From: Pseudomonas oligotrophica | GTDB taxonomy: Bacteria; Pseudomonadota; Gammaproteobacteria; Pseudomonadales; Pseudomonadaceae | NCBI RefSeq assembly: GCF_021726475.1 | Contig: NZ_JAKJRU010000009.1 | Location: forward strand, 62,001 to 126,000 | DNA: 64,000 bases | Reading direction: 5' to 3' | In this document: positions 1-7,427 of the stretch, piece after piece | Position numbering within the stretch: position 1 is the first letter of the stretch | Layout: each line of letters opens with the position of its first letter | Translations under genes and position numbers: made by a program | The notes under the pieces: generated by a model | Told to the model about the DNA's origin: nothing | What the model saw: only the letters and a program-made list of their open reading frames with translations | The model's database searches: none

Positions 1-92
1 GCCGGGTCGAGGCGGGGCAGGGTGTGGCCCTGCTCGATGCCCGCGGCACCGAGGTCAGCGTCGCAGCGCGCGGCTACACCCACTTCGGCTGA
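1..92 (+). CDS. thiL: ThiL (thiamine-monophosphate kinase), C-terminal fragment
   Basis: Only the last 29 codons are inside the window, ending at the TGA at 90-92; the rest lies upstream. The fragment ends in ARGYTHFG, which resembles the C-terminus of pseudomonad ThiL as I remember it. ThiL phosphorylates thiamine monophosphate to the active cofactor thiamine diphosphate in the cytoplasm. The call rests largely on position: thiL directly precedes pgpA in many gammaproteobacteria, and pgpA follows here after 40 nt. The fragment is too short for any catalytic motif to be checked. Confidence 0.6.
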   Translation, partial: RVEAGQGVALLDARGTEVSVAARGYTHFG

Positions 93-132
93 GTTCCGGC
101 AGGCCGATCCGTACACAGAAAAGGACCGAGTC

Positions 133-633
133 TTGAGCGAAATACACCAGGCGACCCGCGACGAAGTGCGCCCCGCGATCTGGCGCGATCCCTGGCAGAA
201 CCTGGCCTTCGGCTTCGGCTCGGGACTGATGCCCAGGGCACCGGGCACCTGGGGCTCGCTGGTGGCGCTGCTCTTCGTGCCGCTCTGGCAGCTGCTGCCG
301 GGCTGGGGGTATGCCGCGCTACTGGCGGCCAGCCTGCTGTTCGGCATCTGGCTGTGCGGCAAGGTGGCGCGTGAGCTCGGCGTGCACGACCACGAGGGCA
401 TCGTCTGGGACGAGTTCGTCGGCATCTGGATCACCTTCTGGCTGGTGCCGGCCGGCTGGCCCTGGCTGCTCGCCGGCTTCGTGGTATTCCGCGTGATGGA
501 CATCCTCAAGCCCTGGCCGATCAGCTGGGTCGACCGCCACGTGCACGGCGGCCTGGGCATCATGCTCGACGACATCCTCGCCGGGCTGGCGGCACTGGCG
601 GTCATGCACGGCCTGGTCGCCTGGCTGGGATGA
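133..633 (+). CDS. pgpA: Phosphatidylglycerophosphatase A
   Basis: A 166-residue inner-membrane enzyme that dephosphorylates phosphatidylglycerol phosphate to phosphatidylglycerol. The family signature FGSGLMPRAPGTWGS lies near the N-terminus, and the acidic HDHEGIVWDEFVG and MLDDILAG segments supply the Mg-binding side chains. Three or four hydrophobic stretches are visible (VALLFVPLWQLL, ALLAASLLFGIWL, WITFWLVPAGWPWLLAGFVVF and the C-terminal helix). I chose the TTG at 133 because an AAGGA ribosome binding site lies 7 nt upstream and the length then fits the family (about 165-175 residues). An in-frame ATG at 22 lies inside thiL and would add a non-homologous extension. It probably forms an operon with thiL. 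Confidence 0.9.
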   Translation: MSEIHQATRDEVRPAIWRDPWQNLAFGFGSGLMPRAPGTWGSLVALLFVPLWQLLPGWGYAALLAASLLFGIWLCGKVARELGVHDHEGIVWDEFVGIWITFWLVPAGWPWLLAGFVVFRVMDILKPWPISWVDRHVHGGLGIMLDDILAGLAALAVMHGLVAWLG

Positions 634-712
634 GCGAATGTGCGGCAGGTCGCGGCAGCGAGTGGCCGGCCTGGCGGAAGATCGCTTCCCCGCCGATCAC
701 GAGATGACGCCC

Positions 713-1360
713 ATGCGCCGCGCCAACCTGCTGCTTGCCTGCCTGCTTTCGCTGCTGCCTGCCGCAGCCCACAGCGCCTCGAGCGTGCAGGTGGTGGGGC
801 TGTTTCCCAACGCGGCAGTGCTCAACGTCGACGGCCAGCGCAAGCTGGTGCGTGCCGGCCAGCGCGGCCCGGGCGGCGTCGAAGTGGTCAGCGCCGATGC
901 CCACGGCGCGCTGTTGCGCGTCGACGGCATCGAGCGTCGCTACGAACTCAGCCGCGAATATTCCGGCGGCTACACCGCGCCCAGCCGCAGCCAGCTGAGC
1001 GTGGCCAGGGGCAATGGCGGGCACTACTGGGTCGCCGGCGCGATCGACGGCCAGCCGCTGCAGTTCCTCGTCGACACCGGTGCCACCTCGGTGGCGCTCA
1101 ACGAGAACCAGGCGCGGCGCCTGGGTATCGACTACCGGGTGGCCGGCCGGCCGATGCTGGTGAACACCGCCAGCGGCACGGCCAAGGCCTGGAGCGTGCG
1201 CCTGAACCGGATCAAGGTCGGCGCCATCGAGGTGCTCGGGGTCGAGGCCGTGGTGCTGCAGGGCGACGCGCCGAGCGATGCGCTGCTGGGCATGAGCTTC
1301 CTCAACCGGGTCAGTTGGCGCGAGGAGCAGGGCGTGTTGATGCTGGAGTCCAAGCTCTAG
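713..1360 (+). CDS. Retropepsin-like aspartic protease (TIGR02281-type), exported
   Basis: About 215 residues starting [21 protein letters not shown], a typical Sec signal peptide, so the protein should be periplasmic or membrane-attached. The C-terminal half has the single-domain clan AA aspartic protease fold: [22 protein letters not shown] carries the catalytic DTGA, followed by NTASGTAKA and the distal [14 protein letters not shown] motif. Retropepsin-type enzymes act as dimers; the physiological substrate of this bacterial group is not established. The start is uncertain: in-frame ATGs at 638 and 704 are possible, but 713 gives the cleanest signal peptide. It lies 79 nt after pgpA and is followed by a GC-rich hairpin before ribA. 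Confidence 0.75.
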   Translation: MRRANLLLACLLSLLPAAAHSASSVQVVGLFPNAAVLNVDGQRKLVRAGQRGPGGVEVVSADAHGALLRVDGIERRYELSREYSGGYTAPSRSQLSVARGNGGHYWVAGAIDGQPLQFLVDTGATSVALNENQARRLGIDYRVAGRPMLVNTASGTAKAWSVRLNRIKVGAIEVLGVEAVVLQGDAPSDALLGMSFLNRVSWREEQGVLMLESKL

Positions 1361-1392
1361 CACGGCGCCTGCGCATCGGCCGGCTGAATAGT

Positions 1393-1418
1393 GCCCGCCG
1401 CTTTCGCGGGCGGGTTCT
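1393..1418 (+). terminator. Possible terminator between the protease gene and ribA
   Basis: GCCCGC at 1393-1398 can pair with GCGGGC at 1406-1411 around a 7-nt loop, and an overlapping register pairs CCCGCC with GGCGGG. A short T-containing tail (TTCT) follows. It lies 33 nt after the protease stop and 53 nt before ribA, so it could separate the two transcription units. The poor U-run makes this tentative. Confidence 0.35.
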
Positions 1419-1470
1419 CCCGGCGCGAGTGATGTTACAATATCCGCTTTCCGTTTCTGGGGTTCCGCCC

Positions 1471-2088
1471 GTGTCTGTCGTTTTCGTCGCTGCCTCCAAA
1501 CTGCCGACGCCGTTCGGCGTGTTCACCATGCATGGCTTCCTCGACCAGGATACGGGCAAGGAACATGTCGCGCTGACGATGGGCGAGGTGGCCGACGGCG
1601 AGCCGGTGCTCGGCCGCCTGCACTCCGAGTGCCTGACCGGCGACGCCTTGTTCAGCCTGCGCTGCGACTGCGGTGCGCAGCTCGAAGCGGCGTTGCAGGC
1701 CATCGCCGCCGAGGGGCGCGGGGTGCTGCTCTACCTGCGCCAGGAGGGCCGCGGCATCGGCTTGCTGAACAAGATCCGCGCCTACGAGCTGCAGGATGGC
1801 GGCGCCGATACGGTGGAGGCCAACGAGCGCCTGGGCTTCGCCCCGGACATGCGCGACTACGCCATCTGCCTGCCGATGCTCGAACACCTGGGCATCCGCG
1901 AGATCAAGCTGATGACCAACAACCCGCGCAAGATGAAGGCGTTGCAGGGCTTCGGCATCCGCATCGCCGAGCGCAAGCCGCTGCAGATCGCGCACAATCC
2001 CTACAACCGCAAGTACCTGGCGACCAAGGCCGGCAAGCTCGGGCACCTGCTCGGCGAGATTCACCAGGGCGAAGCCGAGCAGTCGTGA
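1471..2088 (+). CDS. ribA: GTP cyclohydrolase II
   Basis: A 205-residue cytosolic enzyme that opens GTP to the pyrimidine precursor of riboflavin, releasing formate and pyrophosphate. The zinc-binding signature [17 protein letters not shown] (three Cys) is intact, followed by the GTP-binding/catalytic stretch [22 protein letters not shown], and the C-terminal [12 protein letters not shown] and [18 protein letters not shown] motifs are conserved. The start is GTG at 1471: the encoded [14 protein letters not shown] is the usual pseudomonad N-terminus, and upstream codons do not look like protein. It is the stand-alone RibA type, without a fused DHBP synthase. The next gene starts inside its stop codon (GTGA overlap), suggesting translational coupling. 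Confidence 0.96.
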   Translation: MSVVFVAASKLPTPFGVFTMHGFLDQDTGKEHVALTMGEVADGEPVLGRLHSECLTGDALFSLRCDCGAQLEAALQAIAAEGRGVLLYLRQEGRGIGLLNKIRAYELQDGGADTVEANERLGFAPDMRDYAICLPMLEHLGIREIKLMTNNPRKMKALQGFGIRIAERKPLQIAHNPYNRKYLATKAGKLGHLLGEIHQGEAEQS

Positions 2089-2492
2089 CGCGCGCGCAAT
2101 GGCGCAGCCGGCTGGTGCGTGACGGCTGGCTGCACATCGTCCTGCTGGTGGTGCCGGTGCTGCTGCTCGGGCGCCTCGCGCCGCTGGCTGCGGACTGGGG
2201 GCTGGCGCTGTTCGCCCTCGGGCTGCTCGCGCTGTTTCCCAGCCTGCGCAGTTTCACCGCCTACAAGCACGGCCTGATCGCCACCGAGCAGGCGCTGGGC
2301 GGCGCCGACGAAGACGCCGCCTGGGCCGATCTGCGCCGCATCCGCCGGCGCGGCCTGCTGGTCGCCTCGCTGCCCGGCTGGCTGGCGGCGCTCGGCGCAC
2401 TGTTCGGCATGGAGCCGGTCGCCCGGCTGCTGCTGGTGTTCGCCAGCCTGGTGCTCTTCGTCCTCTACCGCATTCCCCGCCAGCTCGCCTGA
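2085..2492 (+). CDS. Small hypothetical membrane protein downstream of ribA
   Basis: A 135-residue protein whose GTG start overlaps the ribA stop by 4 nt, so it is probably co-translated with ribA. Hydrophobic segments are visible at about residues 16-32 ([19 protein letters not shown]), 38-52 and two near the C-terminus ([19 protein letters not shown] and [17 protein letters not shown]), separated by a charged cytoplasmic-looking stretch with Arg/Asp residues. I recognise no catalytic motif. A small membrane protein following ribA is common in pseudomonads, but I know no function. It ends 8 nt before the convergent btuD gene. Confidence 0.65.
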   Translation: MTRAQWRSRLVRDGWLHIVLLVVPVLLLGRLAPLAADWGLALFALGLLALFPSLRSFTAYKHGLIATEQALGGADEDAAWADLRRIRRRGLLVASLPGWLAALGALFGMEPVARLLLVFASLVLFVLYRIPRQLA

Positions 2493-2499
2493 GCCCGCC

Positions 2500-3228
2500 T
2501 CACCTGGGCGCGACCACGGGCGGACGGGCCGCCAGGTCGACATGCACCTCGACGCCGAACACCGCCAGCAGGTTCGCCTCGCTCAGCACCTCGGCGGGCG
2601 TGCCGCAGGCATGCACCCGGCCGCCGTCCAGCAGGCAGAAGCGATCGCAGTAGCGTGCCGCCAGGGCCAGGTCGTGCAGCGCGACGATCACCCCGCCGCC
2701 ACTGTCGGCGTGGCGCCTGAGCAGCCCCATCACCTGGCGTTGGTACAGCAGGTCGAGGCTGGCGATCGGCTCGTCGGCCAGCAACAGGTGCGGCTCGCCG
2801 GCCAGCACCCGCGCCAGCCAGACCCGCGCCTGTTCGCCGCCGGACAGCCGGTCGACGCGCTCGTCGAGCCAGGCGCCGATGCCGGTCAGCTCGATGGCCC
2901 GGGCCACGGCCTCGGCGCCCTGGTCGTGCCACGGCAGGCGGCCGAGCGCGACCACGTCGCGCACGCGCAGGGCCCAGGCGCTGTGGCCGGCCTGCGGTAG
3001 CAGGCCGATGCGGCGGGCGCGCTCGTCGGGCGGCAGGCGCTGCAGATCGCGACCTTCGAGGACGACCTGCCCGTGATGGCGGCCGATCCCGGCCAGGCAC
3101 TGCAGCAGGGTCGACTTGCCCGAGCCGTTGGGGCCGATCAGCCCGAGCATCTGCCCGGCGGAAAGCGCCAGCTGCACCTCGTGCAGCCGGCCCGGCACCG
3201 CCAGCCGGTGCGCGGTGATCAGCTCCAT
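2500..3228 (-). CDS. btuD: Vitamin B12 ABC transporter ATP-binding protein BtuD
   Basis: A 242-residue ABC ATPase powering cobalamin import through BtuC. Walker A is IGPNGSGKST (residues 31-40), the Q-loop follows at LLPQA, the ABC signature is LSGGEQ (128-133), Walker B is LLLADEP (148-154) and the switch His is in VALHD (H185). The lack of any fused domain and the length fit BtuD/FecE-type ATPases. It is the last gene of btuB-btuF-btuC-btuD; its start overlaps the 3' end of btuC by 10 nt, a sign of coupled translation. The B12 specificity is inferred from the upstream cobalamin riboswitch and btuB, since the ATPase family also serves haem and iron-siderophore importers. Confidence 0.88.
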   Translation of the reverse strand: MELITAHRLAVPGRLHEVQLALSAGQMLGLIGPNGSGKSTLLQCLAGIGRHHGQVVLEGRDLQRLPPDERARRIGLLPQAGHSAWALRVRDVVALGRLPWHDQGAEAVARAIELTGIGAWLDERVDRLSGGEQARVWLARVLAGEPHLLLADEPIASLDLLYQRQVMGLLRRHADSGGGVIVALHDLALAARYCDRFCLLDGGRVHACGTPAEVLSEANLLAVFGVEVHVDLAARPPVVAPR

Positions 3229-4205
3229 CGATTGCGCTCCCGCCAGACCAGCCAGATGAACAGCGGCGCGCCGAGCAGCGCGGTGAGCACGCCGAGCTTG
3301 AGCTCGCGGCCCGGCGGCAGCAGGCGCACGCAGACGTCGGCCAGGCAGACCAGGCAGCCGCCGGCCAGCGCCGAGGGCAGCAGCATGCGCTCCGGGCGGT
3401 GGCGCACCAGCGGGCGCACCAGATGCGGGACCAGCAGGCCGACGAAGCCGATCGTGCCGGCCACCGCCACCGAGCCGCCGACCAGCAGCGCCGCGCCGAG
3501 CACCAGGATGCGCCCGCCGCGCGCCACGTTCAGGCCCATGCTCTGTGCCACCTGTTCGCCGAGGCTGAGCCCGGCGAGCAGGCGCCGCTGGCTGAACACC
3601 AGCGCCGAGCCGGCCAGCAGCGCAGGCAGCAGCAGCGCCAGGTGTTCCAGCCCGCGCTCGGATACCGAGCCCAGCAGCCAGAACACCAGTTCCTGCATGG
3701 CGTAGGGGTTGGGGGCGAAATTGAGCACCGTCGCCAGCGCCGCGCCGGCGAGGGTGGAGATCGCCAGCCCGGCCATGATCACCATCGACGGGCGCGCACT
3801 GCCGGCCAGCGCGAGCATCAGCAGCAAGGCCGCCAGTGCACCGGCCAGCCCGGCCACCGCCGGGGCGGCGCTGCCCAGCTGCGGCAGCAGGCCGAAGTAG
3901 AACACTGCGGCGGCGCCCAGCGCGGCGCCCTGGCTGGCACCGGTCAGCGCCGGGTCGGCCAGCGGGTTGCGCAACAGGCCCTGCAGCGCCGCGCCGCTGA
4001 GCCCGAGGGCCGCGCCGACGCCGATCGCCAGCAGCGTGCGTGGCAGGCGGATCTCGCCGATGACGATGGCGCCCAGGCTGGCCTCGCCGGCGAGCCAGTC
4101 GGACAGGCCGCCGAATACCGGCACCGCGGCCGAGCCGAGGCTGAGCGAAAGCAAGGCGCTGGCCAGCAACAGCGCGGCCAGCGCCGGGACCACTAGTCGA
4201 GCCAT
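3219..4205 (-). CDS. btuC: Vitamin B12 ABC transporter permease BtuC
   Basis: A 328-residue polytopic inner-membrane permease of the FecCD/BtuC family with about ten hydrophobic segments. Family hallmarks visible are LPRTLLAIGVGAALGLSGA and QGLLRNPLADP near the N-terminus, GAALGAA, and the cytoplasmic coupling region GTIGFVGLLVPHLVRPLVR that contacts the ATPase. I start at the ATG at 4205, which overlaps the end of btuF by 13 nt; the alternative start 45 nt upstream adds a charged, unconserved tail inside btuF. It imports cobalamin handed over by BtuF from the periplasm. Confidence 0.88.
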   Translation of the reverse strand: MARLVVPALAALLLASALLSLSLGSAAVPVFGGLSDWLAGEASLGAIVIGEIRLPRTLLAIGVGAALGLSGAALQGLLRNPLADPALTGASQGAALGAAAVFYFGLLPQLGSAAPAVAGLAGALAALLLMLALAGSARPSMVIMAGLAISTLAGAALATVLNFAPNPYAMQELVFWLLGSVSERGLEHLALLLPALLAGSALVFSQRRLLAGLSLGEQVAQSMGLNVARGGRILVLGAALLVGGSVAVAGTIGFVGLLVPHLVRPLVRHRPERMLLPSALAGGCLVCLADVCVRLLPPGRELKLGVLTALLGAPLFIWLVWRERNRWS

Positions 4206-4966
4206 TGGTTGAGTTGTCCTGTCAGGCGCCACATCCAGCCACCGGGGCATTGCCAGCGCCAGTAGTCGGTGCTGAGCCAGGCCTCGGCGGGGATCGCCCG
4301 GCGCAGCGCCGGATGCATGGCGAAGCCGTTGGCCAGTGCCTGCGCCGCCGGGGCGGCGAACAGCACCGCCTCCGGCGGGTCGGCGACGATCGCTTCCAGG
4401 TCGAGCCGCTGGTGACCGGGCTGCGTCAGGTAGTTGCGCCAGCCGGCTTGTTCGATCAGCTGGTGTTCGAAGGTATCGCGGCCGGTGCCGATGCCGTTGC
4501 CGCCGAGCAGCAGCAGGCGCGGGGCGTCGCGGCGCGGCGTGCGTGGTGCAGGTGGCGGGAGCGCGCGCGCCGGGTCCTGGCCGAGCAGGGCGAGGATGCG
4601 TCGTTCGTAGGCGCTGATGCCGGCCAGGGTGGTCGGCAACGCAATCACCTCGACGCGCAAGCCCAGCGTGCGCAGCCGTTCACGCAGCAAGAGCGCGCTG
4701 TACTGGCCGACCAGCACCAGGTCCGGACGCAGGGCCACCAGGCCCTCCAGCGAACCGTCATGGCTGGGCAGGCCGGCATCGAGATCAGGCCTGGGGTAGC
4801 GGCGGTACATCGGCGACAGCGCGGCGATCTGCCCCGGCGCGGCATGCTGCGCCAGCGCCCAGTCCATGCACAGGTCCAGCGAGACGACGCGACTGGGCGC
4901 CGCCTGCGCGGCCAGCGGCGCCAGCAGCAGGCCGAGCAGGCAGAGGAGGTGTTTCAGATCTCGCAA
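4193..4966 (-). CDS. btuF: Periplasmic cobalamin-binding protein BtuF
   Basis: A 257-residue class III periplasmic binding protein. The N-terminus LKHLLCLLGLLLAPLAAQA is a signal peptide, followed by the family pattern SRVVSLDLCMDWAL and LRPDLVLVGQYS. Such proteins have two lobes joined by a rigid helix and no ABC-type hinge. The start codon in this frame is TTG with no strong ribosome binding site, so translation may depend on read-through from btuB. It lies 85 nt after btuB on the same strand, with a hairpin in the gap. Binding of cobalamin rather than a siderophore is inferred from the riboswitch-controlled btuB upstream. Confidence 0.82.
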   Translation of the reverse strand: MRDLKHLLCLLGLLLAPLAAQAAPSRVVSLDLCMDWALAQHAAPGQIAALSPMYRRYPRPDLDAGLPSHDGSLEGLVALRPDLVLVGQYSALLLRERLRTLGLRVEVIALPTTLAGISAYERRILALLGQDPARALPPPAPRTPRRDAPRLLLLGGNGIGTGRDTFEHQLIEQAGWRNYLTQPGHQRLDLEAIVADPPEAVLFAAPAAQALANGFAMHPALRRAIPAEAWLSTDYWRWQCPGGWMWRLTGQLNQWLD

Positions 4967-4991
4967 CGCGGCGAACCCCGGAATCGACAGA

Positions 4992-5044
4992 GGCGGGAGC
5001 GTAGCACTCCCGCCGCAGGGTAACGAGCGGGCCGCCGGCGGCCC
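4992..5044 (-). other. Hairpins in the btuB-btuF gap
   Basis: The 85-nt gap holds a perfect 8-bp inverted repeat, GGCGGGAG at 4992-4999 and CTCCCGCC at 5007-5014 with a 7-nt loop, and a GC palindrome GGGCCGCCGGCGGCCC at about 5029-5044. Neither is followed by a T-run, so they may be RNA-processing or partial attenuation structures that lower btuFCD expression relative to btuB rather than full terminators. Confidence 0.45.
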
Positions 5045-5051
5045 GGATGGG

Positions 5052-6944
5052 TCAGAGCGAGGGGGTCCAGGTCACGGCGAACAGCGCGGTGCGGCCTTCG
5101 GTGTTGTAGCCGAAGCGACCGTTGCTGGTGCTGTAGGTGGCTTCTGCATAGTCCTTATCGAGCAGGTTGTTCAGCTTCAGGTCCAGCTTCAGCTCCGGCA
5201 GCGCCTGCCAGCTGCCGCGTACGCCGAGCACGCCGTAGCCGCCCAGAGCGATGCTGTTGGCGGCATCGTCGTAGCGGCCGCTGACCGCGCGCCAGCTGGC
5301 GCCGACGGCGAAGTCGCCGAACGCGCGGTCCAGGTCGAGGCTGAGGGTGCGCTTGGCGCGGCGGGCGAGGGTGTGGCCGCTGTCGCGGTCGCGCGGATCG
5401 ATCAGGCCGGCGGCCAGGCTGGCCTGCCAGCCGAACAGGTCCTGGCGGAGCGCGGCTTCCAGGCCGTTGATCCGGGCCGTCTGCACGTTGTAGGGGATCC
5501 ACCCGGTGCTGCCGTCCGAGACGATGGCATCCTCGATGTCGGTGCGGTAGAGCGAGACTTCCAGCGAGCCGCTGTCGCTGTAGCGACTGCGCCACTGCAG
5601 TTCGTAGCTCCTGGATTTTTCCGGCGACAGATCCGGATTGGCATTGGCAAAGCAGAAGCCGAAGTAGCAGGAATCGGGGTAGTACAGCTCGTTGAAGGTC
5701 GGTGCGCGGAAGCCTTCGCTGTACGACAGGATCATCTCGTTGCGGGTGTTCAGCGGGACGGTAAGTGCCGCATTCCAGCTGTTTTCGCTGCCGTACTGCT
5801 CGTTCTTGTCATGGCGCAGGCCCAGTTCGGTGGAAAACGCGCGGGCGGTATAGCGGTGCTGGATGAAGGCGGCCTGGTTCCAGCGCGAATCCTCGACGAA
5901 ATCGGTGGTGCTGTGCAGGCGGTCCTCGTGCCAGTCGGCGCCGAGCAGCAGCTGGTGCGCCGGAGCGAGCTGCAGGGTATTCACCCAGCTGGCCGAGTCA
6001 CGGTAGGTGCTGAAGGCGTAGCGGCTGCCGGCGCCGGCGAGGTCGTTGGCGGTGTCGCGCTTGTCCTCGCTGTGGCCGATCTCGAGGCGGCTGCTCCAGG
6101 CGTCGCTGAGCCGGGTGTCGGCGTAGGTCGAGAAGCTGCTGAGCTGGAAGTCCACGGTTGGCAGCGAGGTGGCGTAGGTGTCGTCGAACTCGACTTGGCC
6201 ACGCTGGTCGAGTGCGTTGATGCCGACCTCCAGGCGCTCGTTCAGGCGATGGGCGAGGTTCAGGCTCAGCGAGCGATTGCGGTAGGCGTCCTCGTCGCCA
6301 TTGGCGCCGAAGCCGTCGCGGGTGGCATCGATACCCTGGGTTTCGTCCAGCGCGGCGCCGAGGTGGAAGCGCGTCTGCGCGTTGCCACCGGACAACCCCA
6401 GGTTGCGCTCGAAGGTGCCGTCGCTGCCGGCTGCCAGGCGCACCTGCGGTGCCAGGCCGGTGCCGCCGCCCTGGCGGGTGAAGATCTGCACGACCCCGCC
6501 GATGGCATCGGAGCCATACAGCGCCGAGCGCGACCCGCGTACGACCTCGACACGCTCGATCTGGTCCGGACTGAGGAACTCCAGGCTGCTGGTCCCGCTG
6601 GAAGCGGCGGCGATGCGCTGGCCGTCGACCAGCACCAGGGTCTGGGTGCTGGCGGTGCCGCGCAGGAACAGGCCGGTCTGGCTGCCGGCCCCACCCGTGC
6701 GGGATACGCTCAGGCCCGGCACGCGCTCGAGCAGCTCGGCCACGCTGCGTACCTGCAGGCGCTCGATGTCGTCCCGGGTGAACACGCTGGTCGCCGCCGA
6801 AACCTGGCTGCGTGCCTGCGGCACGCGGTTGGCGCTGACCACGGTGTCGTCGAGCAGCAGGGCTTCGCTGCGGCTGGGTTCTGCGGCAAAGGGGGATGCG
6901 CCTGGCAGCAGGGCTACGGCCAGCGCGAGTCGGGACAGTTTCAT
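5052..6944 (-). CDS. btuB: TonB-dependent outer-membrane cobalamin receptor BtuB
   Basis: A 630-residue outer-membrane receptor that takes up cobalamin using TonB energy. It has a signal peptide (MKLSRLALAVALLPGASPFA), a TonB box-like LDDTVVSANR, a plug domain with VAELLERVPGLSVSR and the conserved RGSRSALYGSDAIGGVVQIFTR segment, and a 22-strand barrel with alternating aromatic residues. FTNE-type GFRAPTFNELYYPD and the C-terminal aromatic beta-strand TALFAVTWTPSL are present. A Cys pair (SCYFGFCF) in an outer loop may form a disulfide. The start at 6944 is set by GAGGA 8 nt upstream; longer starts run into the riboswitch. Expression is controlled by the upstream cobalamin riboswitch. It is the first gene of btuB-F-C-D. 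Confidence 0.95.
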   Translation of the reverse strand: MKLSRLALAVALLPGASPFAAEPSRSEALLLDDTVVSANRVPQARSQVSAATSVFTRDDIERLQVRSVAELLERVPGLSVSRTGGAGSQTGLFLRGTASTQTLVLVDGQRIAAASSGTSSLEFLSPDQIERVEVVRGSRSALYGSDAIGGVVQIFTRQGGGTGLAPQVRLAAGSDGTFERNLGLSGGNAQTRFHLGAALDETQGIDATRDGFGANGDEDAYRNRSLSLNLAHRLNERLEVGINALDQRGQVEFDDTYATSLPTVDFQLSSFSTYADTRLSDAWSSRLEIGHSEDKRDTANDLAGAGSRYAFSTYRDSASWVNTLQLAPAHQLLLGADWHEDRLHSTTDFVEDSRWNQAAFIQHRYTARAFSTELGLRHDKNEQYGSENSWNAALTVPLNTRNEMILSYSEGFRAPTFNELYYPDSCYFGFCFANANPDLSPEKSRSYELQWRSRYSDSGSLEVSLYRTDIEDAIVSDGSTGWIPYNVQTARINGLEAALRQDLFGWQASLAAGLIDPRDRDSGHTLARRAKRTLSLDLDRAFGDFAVGASWRAVSGRYDDAANSIALGGYGVLGVRGSWQALPELKLDLKLNNLLDKDYAEATYSTSNGRFGYNTEGRTALFAVTWTPSL

Positions 6945-6952
6945 CAGTGGTT

Positions 6953-7029
6953 TCCTCAAAAGATCGCAACTTTTGAGGAGGGCAGGAACAAGCGCGCAGC
7001 CAGGCAGGCGCTTGACGGTGCTGCCCTCC
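6953..7029 (-). promoter_or_regulatory. btuB expression platform: SD-sequestering hairpin and overlapping competitor helix
   Basis: Between the riboswitch and btuB, TCCTCAAAAG (6953-6962) and CTTTTGAGGA (6970-6979) are a perfect 10-bp inverted repeat with a 7-nt loop. On the transcript the 3' arm contains the AGGA Shine-Dalgarno of btuB, so the helix would block ribosome binding. A second perfect 9-bp pairing is possible between 7021-7029 (CTGCCCTCC) and 6977-6985 (GGAGGGCAG). It shares bases 6977-6979 with the first, so the two helices cannot both form fully. This looks like the sequestrator/anti-sequestrator switch of a translational cobalamin riboswitch. Which helix is favoured with ligand cannot be told from sequence. 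Confidence 0.75.
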
Positions 7030-7039
7030 GCAACACCAG

Positions 7040-7240
7040 TCGAATCCGTCCAGGCCGGTCTCCGGGCTCTCGACACGCATCGCGCTCGCCTTCCCGTGTC
7101 GAAACACAGTGGCGTCCGAGCGAACGGCGATCCGGGGATCGCGGTCGATTACCGTTGCGGGGGCAGCGCCGGGATTGTTCGAGCGAACGCACCGGCTTCC
7201 CGTTTCATGCGGCCTGTGGAGGCGCGCACACCTTGGCGGA
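7040..7240 (-). ncRNA. Cobalamin riboswitch (AdoCbl aptamer) upstream of btuB
   Basis: Read on the minus strand the region has the ordered conserved blocks of a cobalamin riboswitch: GGGAAGCCGGTGC (7189-7201), then GCTGCCCCCGCAACGGTAA (about 7150-7168), GCCACTG (about 7106-7112), GGGAAGGCG (about 7089-7097) and the B12 box GAGCCCGGAGACCGGCC (7053-7069). The order, spacing and near-consensus B12 box leave little doubt. Ligand binding is known to repress cobalamin uptake genes; here it should control btuB and, through read-through, btuFCD. The 5' boundary is approximate. Confidence 0.94.
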
Positions 7241-7427
7241 TAAGAAAACGCGCGCACCTTACGGGGCCGTGCCGGCAAACACAAGGTGTCGGGTCAAGAA
7301 GCGCGGCGCCGGTGGAAAAACGGCTGGCCCGGCGTGACGCTGGCTGGCGGCGCCGCGGGTCTGGCGGGCGCGGGCCTGCTAGAATCCGCAGCTTTTCCCC
7401 CGCCCGTTGCGGCGCTGCGAGCCTGCC

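Noticed and set aside
4866-7337. 823-codon plus-strand frame opposite btuB and the riboswitch
   Set aside because: It is antisense to btuB, crosses the cobalamin riboswitch, and its composition is Ala/Gly/Val-biased shadow.
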